From contig NZ_UGPW01000001.1 of assembly GCF_900453105.1 (NCBI RefSeq), forward strand, positions 186,001-250,000: DNA of 64,000 nt, written 5' to 3'. Under the pieces are notes generated by a model that worked only from the letters and a program-made list of their open reading frames with translations, was not told the DNA's origin and ran no database searches. The DNA is from Moraxella ovis (lineage in GTDB: Bacteria > Pseudomonadota > Gammaproteobacteria > Pseudomonadales > Moraxellaceae). Within the stretch, counting starts at the first letter, position 1. Every line of letters begins with the position of its first letter. The translations under genes were made by a program, and so were the position numbers. Below are positions 7,626-16,167 of this stretch, piece after piece.

Positions 7626-8861
7626 ATGCTGAAAAGAACATGGCAGTTGTATACCCAAACTTCTTTTATGATAAAAATGGCATTGGGTTTTTTATTGGGA
7701 ATTATTGCAGGCATAACATTAGGTGCTGACAGCATTGTATTGAAACCACTAGGCACCCTTTTTTTGAATCTTCTTAAGATGGTGGTTGTGCCTTTGGTTG
7801 TAGTTTCGCTGATGTTAGCAGTTAATAATTCTAATCCTAAAGAGCTTGGAAGGATTGGACTTAAAATATTTCCATTTTATCTAATTTCTATGGCAATTGC
7901 GGTGGTGGTTGGTATATCTTTGGCTAAGATCACTAAACCTGGTATAGGCCTTAGCATACCTATAGAAAGTGTAGTCAATGCACCAGACAAGCCTGCTTTT
8001 GTTGACGTGCTTTTAAATATGGTGCCAACCAACATCATCAATGCTATGTCTACAGGTGATATTTTGGCTGTAGTTTTCGTATCGCTGGTATTTGGTATGG
8101 CAATTTTGTTTATGAGATATTCTGATGACGAAAGACAGGCGCAAATGGGAAATCTGCTTTTTGAGATTATTGAGGCGTGCAACGAGGTTGTGGCAAAAGT
8201 GCTTAATGGAATTTTGCTATATGCTCCCATTGGTGTATTCGGTATTACTGCCAACACGTTCGGTTCTCAGGGTATTCAAACCGTCATCGCTTTGGGTAAG
8301 TTTATTGCAACATCTTATCTTGGTGTAATTGTATTATTGGTATTGGTTTACCCGATTATGCTTAAAATTTTTAGGGTGAGTCCATTTAATTTTTATAAAA
8401 ATACTAAAGAGGCTATCTTTACTGCCTTTACTACCTCGAGTTCTCTTAGTACCCTGCCTATCACTATTCGTGCTGCTAAAAATGCGGGCATTAGTGAAAA
8501 GGTTGCGCATCTCACGTTGCCTGTAGGAGCAACGGTTAATATGAATGGTACGGCTTTGCGTTTTGGTGTGGCAGTTATTTTTGCGGCGGAGATTATGGGT
8601 ATTACACTCGGGTTAGGTGAGCTAGCTAGTATTGTAATCATTGGTACGATGGCAGCTGTTGGTACGGCAGGAGTGCCTGGAGCTGGATTGATTGGCATGT
8701 CAATTGTGTTTGCCCAAGCAGGCCTGCCTATTGAGATAGTAGCTCTTACAGCAGGTATCAATGTATTGGTTGATATGGTCTTTACCTGTGGCAATGTTAC
8801 GGGTGATTTGGTCGGAGCCAAGATAGTAGATGAGACCGAGAAGACAAACCTTGATGTATAG
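7626..8861 (+). CDS. Dicarboxylate/amino acid:cation symporter (DAACS, glutamate-transporter fold)
   Basis: The 411-aa membrane protein has the glutamate-transporter fold: a Ser-rich re-entrant hairpin (SSSLST, 271-276), NMNGT at 305-309, the second hairpin GVPGAG at 349-354 and the last-helix signature DM..T..NVTGD (383-394). ATG 7626 is preceded by AGGAG at a six-base distance, which decides the start against upstream in-frame codons. Substrate-site residues are unusual. The Arg that holds the side-chain carboxylate in glutamate/aspartate members is Phe386, and NMD is NMN. It is therefore probably not a glutamate or C4-dicarboxylate carrier. A neutral or hydrophobic amino acid is more likely, coupled to Na+ or H+. 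The gene is AT-rich compared with its neighbours, points away from them and may have been acquired. Confidence 0.85.
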   Translation: MLKRTWQLYTQTSFMIKMALGFLLGIIAGITLGADSIVLKPLGTLFLNLLKMVVVPLVVVSLMLAVNNSNPKELGRIGLKIFPFYLISMAIAVVVGISLAKITKPGIGLSIPIESVVNAPDKPAFVDVLLNMVPTNIINAMSTGDILAVVFVSLVFGMAILFMRYSDDERQAQMGNLLFEIIEACNEVVAKVLNGILLYAPIGVFGITANTFGSQGIQTVIALGKFIATSYLGVIVLLVLVYPIMLKIFRVSPFNFYKNTKEAIFTAFTTSSSLSTLPITIRAAKNAGISEKVAHLTLPVGATVNMNGTALRFGVAVIFAAEIMGITLGLGELASIVIIGTMAAVGTAGVPGAGLIGMSIVFAQAGLPIEIVALTAGINVLVDMVFTCGNVTGDLVGAKIVDETEKTNLDV

Positions 8862-8878
8862 CGTTTGTGAATTATTTT

Positions 8879-8910
8879 AACCACTCCCAGCCTTGAAGGA
8901 GTGGTTTTAT
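8879..8910 (+). terminator. Intrinsic terminator after the symporter gene
   Basis: AACCACTCC at 8879-8887 pairs with 8898-8906 and is followed by further Ts. It lies 17 bases after the stop. The following stretch to 9125 shows nothing recognisable. Confidence 0.8.
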
Positions 8911-9125
8911 TTTAGGCTGCATAATCTGAATTTGATAATTTTGCAAGTTTTAAAGCTTGGATGATGAGAGCGTAAAATCAATTCTTTAATAAAATAGGCA
9001 TTGTTAATAGGTGTTGCAAAATACCTACTTTATTAAACTAGCTTGGCTTCAATGTATTGAATTCTAGTTTGTTCGGCTTTATCCTTTAGAAATGGGCCTG
9101 TAGTAATTCTGTAGCTAGCAAAACA

Positions 9126-9149
9126 TACCCAGTCAATTTAACTTGGGTA
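9126..9149 (-). terminator. Possible weak terminator of the hglS-like gene
   Basis: TACCCA at 9126-9131 pairs with TGGGTA at 9144-9149 around a 12-base loop. On the minus strand it is followed by TGTTTTG. It lies about 10 bases past the stop of the dioxygenase gene. The stem is short, so this is only a candidate. Confidence 0.35.
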
Positions 9150-9158
9150 CGCTTTTGT

Positions 9159-10532
9159 TTACTCTACCTTTAATTGCCTTAGGGCATCTTCCAAGGATTT
9201 ATCCATCATGGCTTGATATAGCGTGCATTCATCAAACACCTTTGCTCCCAGCGCTTCTTCAAAGACCGCTTGGCTGGATAATCCATCGTAGCCTGCTTTG
9301 GCATCATCGCCCAAATTGGACTGAAAAATCCCTGCCGCCGACACAGGCAAAAAATCTTCATACACAATCGGCTCTAGTCTTAGCACACCTGCCTTGACAA
9401 GCTCTTGTGGGTTGTCTGTTGGTGCTTCTTTATCAATTTTTTGGTCATTAATCTGATAATAAAAATACCCCAACCCCTCTTCATAGATGGTTTTATAATC
9501 GTCAGGAAATTCGCCAAAACTGTCCGACAAGGCTTTATAATACGCCTTTGGGTCTTTTTCGGGCGTGGTGTTAAGACTGGCACGGGCCTTGTTCAAAAGC
9601 TCATCATACAAAGCACGCCCCTTAGTAGTTAGGGCAATACCACGCTGTTCTATCTCGCCAAAACGGGCGGTGTGATTGCCCTCATCAAGACTGCCATCGG
9701 CATTGGTAAATGAGATGGACTCTTTTAGTGCCTTAAAGCTCGTTTGACGTAGCAGGATTGGACAGGTGCGTCTTGGCGGGCCCTCGATGATTTCTTTTGG
9801 GGGAATGCCACGCTCGCCCATGCCCACTTGCACTTTATCAATATCCAAGGTGCGTGGGGTCAGATGGTTGATGTGTGGCCCTCTAAATCCAACAATGTCC
9901 GCTATCAGACGGTGCTGATTGTGCAATTTGTCATACAAGGCTTTGCTGATGGGTGATGTGTCGTGCCATTTGAAAGTTTTGGTTGCCTCTATCACAAATT
10001 CTTCGCTGTCTTTTTCGTCAAGACCACCATCTTGCTCGCTTTTTTGGATAAGCTCAATGACTCTATCGCTAAAAATTTGGCGTTGGTTTAGGGTATGGGT
10101 CGCCTCTTGTCTTAGTGCATCATCATCAATCAGCTCAAGGCGTAGCAAGGAGCAAAATACCCGAAACGGGCTTTTTTGTAGGCTTTGGCTGTCGGTTGCC
10201 CGAAAAGCGGTGGAATGTACAGGCACCCCTGCAGGGGTCAAATCATAATAGCCCACAGGGCTCATGCCCATCACCGCAAACAACCGACGCATCATGGCAA
10301 GTTCACTCGGCAGACCCAAGCGGATCGCTCCGTGGCGTTCTAGGTCAATGCGGTCAAGCTCGCCCGTGTTGATAAGGTGCTGTTTTAGGGCGGGGTCGCT
10401 TGCCAGCGTGTCTTTATTAACGTCCGCAACCAAGTCCATTAAGTCCTTATACAAAGGCACTTCGGCTTGGTACATCTTGGACATGGCAAGCGAGAATTTA
10501 TGACGAATGTCATCTTTTTGAACAAAGCTCAT
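9159..10532 (-). CDS. hglS: 2-oxoadipate dioxygenase/decarboxylase (HglS/YdcJ family, DUF1338)
   Basis: The 457-aa protein matches the DUF1338 family in length and motifs. The characterised Pseudomonas member HglS is an Fe(II) enzyme that converts 2-oxoadipate plus O2 to D-2-hydroxyglutarate and CO2 in lysine catabolism. Likely metal and substrate residues are visible. His67 and Arg71 in RHGAIRLG match the recalled His/Arg spacing of HglS. His220/His223 lie in GPHINHLTPRTLD, and a Glu in FGEIEQRG near 293 is the probable third ligand. No signal peptide is seen, so it is cytosolic. An AAGGA site precedes the ATG. It lies 47 bases downstream of the class III aminotransferase on the same strand, probably co-transcribed. 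The D-2-hydroxyglutarate dehydrogenase that would use its product is 2 kb away. Confidence 0.85.
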   Translation of the reverse strand: MSFVQKDDIRHKFSLAMSKMYQAEVPLYKDLMDLVADVNKDTLASDPALKQHLINTGELDRIDLERHGAIRLGLPSELAMMRRLFAVMGMSPVGYYDLTPAGVPVHSTAFRATDSQSLQKSPFRVFCSLLRLELIDDDALRQEATHTLNQRQIFSDRVIELIQKSEQDGGLDEKDSEEFVIEATKTFKWHDTSPISKALYDKLHNQHRLIADIVGFRGPHINHLTPRTLDIDKVQVGMGERGIPPKEIIEGPPRRTCPILLRQTSFKALKESISFTNADGSLDEGNHTARFGEIEQRGIALTTKGRALYDELLNKARASLNTTPEKDPKAYYKALSDSFGEFPDDYKTIYEEGLGYFYYQINDQKIDKEAPTDNPQELVKAGVLRLEPIVYEDFLPVSAAGIFQSNLGDDAKAGYDGLSSQAVFEEALGAKVFDECTLYQAMMDKSLEDALRQLKVE

Positions 10533-10579
10533 AACAAATTCCTTGTGTTAGTCATTGCCTAGCAAAAAAGCTGGCGGGG

Positions 10580-11854
10580 TTATTTAATCTCTTGTGGGTT
10601 ATCAGGCAGACTTGCCAAAACGTCTTGCAAGATTGCTAAGCCATCAGTCAAAGTCTCATTATCAATGGTAATGGGCGGAAGTAGGCGGATAATGTGGCGG
10701 TATTTGCCACTTGGCATGAGTAGCAAGCCTTTTTGTCTGGCGGTTTTTAGGACGTACGCCATGACATTGGGGTGCGTGCCATGCTCAGGGTGAGCCAAGA
10801 CAAGCCCACGCATCGCTCCAACGCCTGTCATGCCAGATAGCCAAGGCGACAGATTGTCCTGTTGCCATCTCTTGACAGTATTGATTAGGGTGTCTTCATA
10901 ATGTTTAGCAGTCTGCCAAGTGGCATCGTCCGCCATGATGTCAAGCACTGCCATCGCCGCACAGCACGCCACGGGGTTGCCAGAGTATGTTCCACCCAGA
11001 CTGCCCTTGACAAGCCCATCCGTCAAAGACGATCGACCAACGACCGCTCCCAAAGGCAGACCCCCACCCATGCTCTTGGCAAGTAAAATCAGGTCAGGTT
11101 CAACACCTGTCAAAGTCGTGGCAAATGGCACGCCTGTCCGCCCAAAGCCCGATTGTATCTCATCAAAAATCAGTACAATGCCATGCTTGTTGCAAAAATC
11201 TCGCAGATACTTGGCAAAGTCTTTGTCCAACGCCAAAAACCCGCCTTCGCCTTGCACAGGCTCCAAAATCACCGCTCCGATACTCTCCACATCAACTTGC
11301 ACGCTCACAAGTCGCTCTAAGGCTTTGATGCCATCTTCACAGCTGACGCCTGTATCGGCACTTGGATAAGGTAGATGATACACACCGCCCGACAGCACGC
11401 CTAGGGCGGACTTATAGGGGGCGACTTTGCCATTTAGATTGACCGCCGCCAAGGTACGCCCATGAAACGCCCCATCAAAGGCAATTACGCCTACTCGCCC
11501 TGTCTTTTGGCGGACAATTTTTAGGGCGTTTTCACAGCTTTCTGCCCCTGAATTGGTGAGCATACCTGATAATTTGTCATTGATGGGTATCACGCCACAT
11601 AGGCGTGGCATATAGGCTTGGTAGGGCTTGTGATAGACGGCATTGTAAGCATAATGCGTCATCTTATCGACTTGGGCGTGAATGGCGGACGTGATGGCAG
11701 GGTGGCAATGCCCGAAGTTTAGCACGCCGATACCACCCACAAAATCAATATATTCCCTGCCATCGGTATCCCATACCCTTGGCCCAAGTCCTTTTTCAAG
11801 TGCGATGGGGTGAACCACAGTAAATGCGTCTGTAACGTGATGATTGTCTGTCAT
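10580..11854 (-). CDS. Class III PLP aminotransferase (GabT-like; possibly 2-aminoadipate or omega-amino acid)
   Basis: The 424-aa product is a fold-type I class III aminotransferase. Visible features are the GAESCENALK segment near 104, FHGRT near 130, the DEIQSGFGRTG motif at about 231-241 and the PLP lysine in LLAKSMGGGLPLG near 260. ATG 11854 was chosen over the one 15 bases upstream because AGGAG lies five bases before it. Family members act on 4-aminobutyrate, 5-aminovalerate, ornithine or 2-aminoadipate. Next to an HglS-type enzyme, transamination of 2-aminoadipate (or another lysine-derived amine) with 2-oxoglutarate is the best guess. It probably forms a two-gene operon with hglS. 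Confidence 0.8.
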   Translation of the reverse strand: MTDNHHVTDAFTVVHPIALEKGLGPRVWDTDGREYIDFVGGIGVLNFGHCHPAITSAIHAQVDKMTHYAYNAVYHKPYQAYMPRLCGVIPINDKLSGMLTNSGAESCENALKIVRQKTGRVGVIAFDGAFHGRTLAAVNLNGKVAPYKSALGVLSGGVYHLPYPSADTGVSCEDGIKALERLVSVQVDVESIGAVILEPVQGEGGFLALDKDFAKYLRDFCNKHGIVLIFDEIQSGFGRTGVPFATTLTGVEPDLILLAKSMGGGLPLGAVVGRSSLTDGLVKGSLGGTYSGNPVACCAAMAVLDIMADDATWQTAKHYEDTLINTVKRWQQDNLSPWLSGMTGVGAMRGLVLAHPEHGTHPNVMAYVLKTARQKGLLLMPSGKYRHIIRLLPPITIDNETLTDGLAILQDVLASLPDNPQEIK

Positions 11855-11936
11855 AATCGCTCCTGCCAATTAACATTGTCTTTTGGATATTTTGGGTCGA
11901 TTTGACAGACAAGACAAGCGAAAAAATCTAGGGATG

Positions 11937-12842
11937 TTATGAGTTTTTTTCTTGATTGGCAAGATAGCATGTTATCCAGTTTATCATGGCTTCCACCTTG
12001 GGTGTGTGAGCAAGGCGATTTTGATACGCCATATAATAGGCATTTTGGCTTATCATCTCAAAAGGCATGGCTTTGACCAAACTGCCATCCGACAACTCAC
12101 CAACCACAAACCGCTTTGGCACAAGGGCAATCCCACAGCCTATCATCGCCCCTGTGATGCACGCATAAAAAGTATCAAACCTTGCCCCCATAAGTGCCTG
12201 CTCGTTCTGATAGCCTTGATGGGCTAGGTAGTCATGCCATGCGTCTGGGCGGGAGCTGATTTGCAAAAGTGGATAATTAACAAGCTTATGTGCCTGTATG
12301 TCATGGGGTAGATAATTGGGGCGACAGACCGCCACAAGACGTTCATCAAAGAGTTTGACGGAATCCATATCAATCCACATGCCGTCACCAAAAGCAAAGG
12401 CTATATCAATTTCATTGTTATCTAGAATGGGTTCGGACTGTTCTTTAATACTTAAATGGATATTAGGGTGTTGGATTTCAAAGTTTTTTAGAGCAGGGAC
12501 AAGCCATTTTGAGCAAAAGGTAGGGTGGCAGGCGATTTTTAGGATTTCACCTTCTTGTTGCTTGACCATCATGTTGATGGTGGCGTTGTGGATTTGTTCT
12601 AAGATTTTTAGAGTGTCTTTGTAGTAGCTTTGACCGCTTGGCGAGAGCATGATGCCTTGGTTGGCACGATAAAAAAGCTGAACGCCTAGCAACTCTTCAA
12701 GCTGGGCAACTTGTTTGCTTACCGCACTTTGGGTCATGTGCAACTCTTTACCTGCTTTGGTAAAGCTAAGATGACGGGCTGCCGATTCAAAGCATTGTAG
12801 GGCGGTGGTCGACGGGTATTTACGAAAAGTGAGTGCGTTCAT
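11937..12842 (-). CDS. LysR-type transcriptional regulator (GcvA-like)
   Basis: The 301-aa protein has an N-terminal winged helix-turn-helix (about 10-68; FTKAGKELHMTQSAVSKQVAQLE) and a periplasmic-binding-type effector domain from about residue 95. Length and the TQSAVS recognition helix are typical for LysR regulators. It lies 82 bases upstream of the aminotransferase on the same strand, so it may be co-transcribed with the pathway or control it from this gap. No T-N11-A box was convincingly identified. The effector is unknown. Confidence 0.85.
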   Translation of the reverse strand: MNALTFRKYPSTTALQCFESAARHLSFTKAGKELHMTQSAVSKQVAQLEELLGVQLFYRANQGIMLSPSGQSYYKDTLKILEQIHNATINMMVKQQEGEILKIACHPTFCSKWLVPALKNFEIQHPNIHLSIKEQSEPILDNNEIDIAFAFGDGMWIDMDSVKLFDERLVAVCRPNYLPHDIQAHKLVNYPLLQISSRPDAWHDYLAHQGYQNEQALMGARFDTFYACITGAMIGCGIALVPKRFVVGELSDGSLVKAMPFEMISQNAYYMAYQNRLAHTPKVEAMINWITCYLANQEKNS

Positions 12843-12884
12843 ATTGACAGACTATTTTAAATTTTTCTTATTATAACCCAAAAG

Positions 12885-12916
12885 AAAAAAGCCAGTCATG
12901 GCAGACTGGCTTTTTT
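12885..12916 (-). terminator. Terminator of the tRNA-Ala/tRNA-Glu transcript
   Basis: AAAAAAGCCAGTC at 12885-12897 pairs perfectly with 12904-12916 across a six-base loop. Both sides have six A/T residues, so it can act both ways. It lies just past the tRNA-Glu 3' end. Confidence 0.85.
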
Positions 12917-12923
12917 ATAATAT

Positions 12924-12999
12924 TGGCACTCCATAGGGGATTCGAACCCCTGTTACCGCCGTGAAAGGGCGGTGTCCTAGGCCTCTAGACGAATGGAGC
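12924..12999 (-). tRNA. tRNA-Glu (TTC)
   Basis: The 76-base gene folds as a full cloverleaf: seven-pair acceptor (GCTCCAT with ATGGAGT, including a G-U first pair), anticodon loop with TTC in CCTTTCACGG, and a T-arm with GGTTCGAATCC. CCA is encoded. It shares a transcript with the tRNA-Ala gene upstream and lies beside gltX, which encodes the enzyme that charges it. Confidence 0.97.
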
Positions 13000-13025
13000 G
13001 CAAGTAGAAAGTTTTGCAACTTCGA

Positions 13026-13058
13026 GAATGTAAGATAAATGCCTAGGTGCTTACATTC
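13026..13058. repeat. 9 bp inverted repeat between two tRNA genes
   Basis: GAATGTAAG at 13026-13034 is perfectly complementary to 13050-13058, with a 15-base loop, in the spacer between tRNA-Ala and tRNA-Glu. It has no T-run. It may be a processing hairpin of the dicistronic precursor. Confidence 0.5.
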
Positions 13059-13076
13059 AAAACCTTAATCAATTTT

Positions 13077-13152
13077 TGGTGGAGCTAAGCGGAGTCGAAC
13101 CGCTGACCCCTTGCATGCCATGCAAGTGCTCTACCAACTGAGCTATAGCCCC
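13077..13152 (-). tRNA. tRNA-Ala (GGC)
   Basis: The 76-base cloverleaf has acceptor GGGGCTA/TAGCTCC, D-arm AGCTCAGTTGGTAGAGC, anticodon stem-loop CTTGCATGGCATGCAAG with anticodon GGC, and T-loop TTCGACT. CCA is encoded. It is the first gene after a strong promoter and is followed by tRNA-Glu. Confidence 0.97.
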
Positions 13153-13169
13153 TCTGCTAAGGTGGGCGT

Positions 13170-13198
13170 ATTATATAAAAGACCCTACGCCTTGTCAA
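13170..13198 (-). promoter_or_regulatory. Consensus sigma-70 promoter of the tRNA-Ala/tRNA-Glu operon
   Basis: On the minus strand TTGACA (13198-13193), a 17-base spacer and TATAAT (13175-13170) match the sigma-70 consensus in every position. Transcription should start near 13163, about ten bases before tRNA-Ala. Confidence 0.9.
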
Positions 13199-13221
13199 AT
13201 AATATTTTCAAAAAATTTCAA

Positions 13222-13256
13222 AAAAACCGATAAATAATTGAAAATTATCGGTTTTT
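13222..13256 (-). terminator. Terminator of gltX
   Basis: AAAAACCGATAA at 13222-13233 pairs with 13245-13256 across an 11-base loop. The flanking A and T runs make it usable in both directions. It lies eight bases beyond the gltX stop. Confidence 0.8.
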
Positions 13257-13263
13257 AATTACA

Positions 13264-14778
13264 TTACTCTTGATTTAAAAAATTCGGCAAAGTTTTATTC
13301 ACTTCTTCCAATTTTTTGAGTTTTTTCTTGCCAAGACCGCCCAAAACTTCACAGGCATGGCGTAGGCGTGATAAGGTCATGTCCGCCCCGATGACATACA
13401 TGGAGTTCATGACAGGCGTGCTAGACGTTGAGCCTGCAATCGCCACAAAGAATGGCTGCATAAAGTCTTTAAGCTTAATCTCAAAATGCCCTGCCAAGCT
13501 TTTTAGGGTCTGATAAATGTTATTCTCGCTCCACTCGGGCAAGGCTTCTAGTTGCCATGTGGCAAGATAGAGAATTTCAAGTAATTTGTCGTTATCCAGC
13601 GTTTTATGGGTAAAATCGTCCGCCGTAACATTTGGCAAGTTTTGAAAATAAAACCCTGCCCAATTTACCGCATCAGACAACACATTAATGCGTGGCTGAA
13701 TGGCTTTGGCAATGGCGGTCAGCTTATCATCATCGCTTGCCCACGCCAAAATCTTCGCCTTCAACTCGTCCGCACTCATCGCACGCAGGTATTCGCCATT
13801 GAGCCAGTAGAGTTTTTCAATGTCAAACACAGGTCCACCCAGAGAGACACGCTTAATATCAAAGCTCGCAATCATCTCATCCAAGCTAAATTTCTCCGCT
13901 TCGTTTGGCAAGCTATACCCCATACGCCCCAAATAGTTAATCAAGGCTTCGGGCAACACGCCTGCGTCCTTATAATAGGTGATTGATGTGGGGTTTTTGC
14001 GTTTTGAGAGTTTGGATTTGTCGGGGTTACGCAGTAGGGGCATATGGCACAATACAGGCATTTCCCAACCAAAATACTCATACAAAAGTTTGTGCTTGGG
14101 GGCGGAGTTAATCCACTCTTCGCCACGAATGACGTGGGAAATTTGCATTAAATGGTCGTCCACGACATTGGCAAGATGATAGGTCGGCAAGCCGTCTGTT
14201 TTTAGTAGAACCTGCATATCGACCGTTTCCCAAGGAATGCTAATCTCGCCACGAAGCATGTCATGAATCACGCACTCGCCGTCTGTCGGTACACGCATAC
14301 GAATGACAAAGGGCTTACCACTCTCGGCAAGTTTATCGCTCTCTTCACGGCTCAGATTGGCATAACGCCCGTCATAACGCATGGGCAAGCCTTGGGCTTC
14401 TTGCTCTTTACGCATTTGGTCTAGCTCGTCTGTCGTGCAAAAACAGCGAAAGGCATGACCTTTGTCCAGTAGTTCTTGGGCGTATTTTTTGTAAATCTCG
14501 GAACGCTCCGACTGGCGATAGGGGGCGAACTGTCCGCCCACGTCAGGGCCTTCGCTCCATGTCAAACCTGCCCATTTTAGAGCGTTTAAAATCATCTGCT
14601 CACTCTGGGCGGTAGAGCGGACTTGGTCGGTGTCTTCAATGCGTAGGATAAACTCGCCCCCTTGCGATTTGGCAAAAACCATATTAAACAAGGCAATATA
14701 AGCCGTGCCAACGTGCGGAAAGCCAGTTGGAGACGGGGCGATACGGGTGCGAATGGGTTTGGTGGTTTGAGTGCTCAT
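13264..14778 (-). CDS. gltX: Glutamate--tRNA ligase
   Basis: This cytosolic class I aminoacyl-tRNA synthetase charges tRNA-Glu; the product also feeds haem synthesis through HemA. The 504-aa length is normal. The HIGH-type signature is [11 protein letters not shown] at 14-24 and the KMSKS-type loop is KLSKR at 256-260. RIEDTD (46-51) contacts ATP/glutamate, and the C-terminal all-helical anticodon-binding region is present. The GluRS-type KRKNPTS after the loop argues against GlnRS. It is transcribed alone, with the tRNA-Ala/Glu operon just downstream. Confidence 0.97.
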   Translation of the reverse strand: MSTQTTKPIRTRIAPSPTGFPHVGTAYIALFNMVFAKSQGGEFILRIEDTDQVRSTAQSEQMILNALKWAGLTWSEGPDVGGQFAPYRQSERSEIYKKYAQELLDKGHAFRCFCTTDELDQMRKEQEAQGLPMRYDGRYANLSREESDKLAESGKPFVIRMRVPTDGECVIHDMLRGEISIPWETVDMQVLLKTDGLPTYHLANVVDDHLMQISHVIRGEEWINSAPKHKLLYEYFGWEMPVLCHMPLLRNPDKSKLSKRKNPTSITYYKDAGVLPEALINYLGRMGYSLPNEAEKFSLDEMIASFDIKRVSLGGPVFDIEKLYWLNGEYLRAMSADELKAKILAWASDDDKLTAIAKAIQPRINVLSDAVNWAGFYFQNLPNVTADDFTHKTLDNDKLLEILYLATWQLEALPEWSENNIYQTLKSLAGHFEIKLKDFMQPFFVAIAGSTSSTPVMNSMYVIGADMTLSRLRHACEVLGGLGKKKLKKLEEVNKTLPNFLNQE

Positions 14779-15141
14779 GAATTGCTCGTTATTGAATATT
14801 GTGTCAAATTAAATGCAAAGTGAATAATATAAAAGCATAAATCTGTGGCTATGATACCAAAATGTGCTTGATTTTTGTAGTGGAAAGTGCGCAGGGCTTT
14901 AAGATTTTGGCAACAATTACCACACAAAAACGGATTGGATTATCAAAAAATCCTTGATAGAATAATTAGTTAAATATTTTTTTGTGATGTTATTTTGTTT
15001 TTCTATTAACTTGTTGTGATTTTTTTACAAAAAATTAGCGCAAATGATTGAAATCACTTGACTATACAGCAGGGATTGAGATAATACACGCTGAAAAAAT
15101 CTCGCGCAAAATCTAGCTTTTGCCACCTTTTGGAAATCATC
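14779..15141. other. Intergenic region upstream of the division/cell-wall cluster
   Basis: These 363 bases separate the divergent gltX and rsmH. They are AT-rich with several A/T homopolymers and no coding frame of note. There is no mraZ gene, which precedes rsmH in many bacteria. The only clear signal is the promoter near the right end. Confidence 0.6.
15058..15085 (+). promoter_or_regulatory. Sigma-70 promoter of the rsmH-ftsL-ftsI-mur cluster
   Basis: TTGACT at 15058-15063, a 16-base spacer and GATAAT at 15080-15085: one mismatch to consensus in each hexamer. The leader would be about 50 bases. Confidence 0.7.
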
Positions 15142-16119
15142 ATGAGCCAGCCCGACGCACTCCAAGCTTTCACCCACGAAACCGTCCTATTAAAAGAGAC
15201 GGTGGCGATGCTATTGGGCGTAAAAAACTTAGATGATGCCAAAAAAGGAACATTTGATGGCATCTATGTGGATGCAACCTTTGGACGGGGTGGTCACAGT
15301 CGGCTATTATTAGAATATCTAAGTGATGATGCCTGCTTGTTGGTGTTTGATAAGGACGTCGAGGCGATCGCTGTGGCGAACGAACTTGCCAATGCTGATG
15401 CTCGCGTGACCGTGATTCATGACAGCTTTGCTAGCTTGAATGAGCAATTAAAGACACTTGGCATTGACCACGTCGATGGCATCATGGCAGACCTTGGCGT
15501 GTCTAGCCCACAGCTTGATGACGGTGCGCGCGGATTTAGCTTCATGCGAGATGGTGCGGTTGATATGCGCATGGATACCACGCGTGGCGAACCTGTTAGC
15601 GAATGGCTGATGCGAGTGGATGCCGATACTTTGGCAGATGTGCTGTATGAATATGGCGAGGAGCGCCATAGCCGTAAGATTGCACGCGCCATCAAGTCGA
15701 TGGAAAGTTATGATTCGACGCTGGCATTGGCAGAAGTCATTAAACAGGCTCATCCAGCATGGCAAAAAGGTAAACATCCTGCTACTCAGAGCTTTCAGGC
15801 GATGCGTATTTATATTAATAACGAGCTTGGCGACGTGGATGATTTTTTGGTGCAGAGCTTGAGCGCGCTCAAAGCTGGTGGTCGTTTGGCGGTGATCAGC
15901 TTTCATTCATTAGAAGACAGACGTATTAAGCAGTTTTTGAATAATCACAGTCGTGGTCGCTGGGAAGGTGATGACAAGCTACTCATGCCGCCTGTGCGTA
16001 CGAAGTATTTTGGCAAGGCGCTTAGAGTTGCCCCAAGCGATGCAGAAGTTAAGGTCAATCCGCGTGCCCGAAGTGCATGGTTGCGTGGGGCAGAACGCAC
16101 CGACGCGATGTATGTTTGA
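15142..16119 (+). CDS. rsmH: 16S rRNA (cytosine(1402)-N(4))-methyltransferase
   Basis: RsmH (MraW) methylates N4 of C1402 in the ribosomal P site using S-adenosylmethionine. The 325-aa product has the SAM-binding motif DATFGRGGHS at 44-53, IMADLGVSSPQLD, and the C-terminal ISFHSLEDRRIKQF signature typical of the family. ATG 15142 is preferred over the in-frame TTG at 15130; the Shine-Dalgarno sequence is weak (TGGA). It is the first gene of the cluster and is followed by ftsL after 48 bases. Confidence 0.95.
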   Translation: MSQPDALQAFTHETVLLKETVAMLLGVKNLDDAKKGTFDGIYVDATFGRGGHSRLLLEYLSDDACLLVFDKDVEAIAVANELANADARVTVIHDSFASLNEQLKTLGIDHVDGIMADLGVSSPQLDDGARGFSFMRDGAVDMRMDTTRGEPVSEWLMRVDADTLADVLYEYGEERHSRKIARAIKSMESYDSTLALAEVIKQAHPAWQKGKHPATQSFQAMRIYINNELGDVDDFLVQSLSALKAGGRLAVISFHSLEDRRIKQFLNNHSRGRWEGDDKLLMPPVRTKYFGKALRVAPSDAEVKVNPRARSAWLRGAERTDAMYV

Positions 16120-16167
16120 TTTTAGATTATTTTAGGTTTTTTAAGTTTAGGTTATTGCAATCACATC

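Noticed and set aside
15130..15141. TTG start four codons upstream of the rsmH ATG
   Set aside because: Family members start near the ATG and no better ribosome-binding site supports the TTG.
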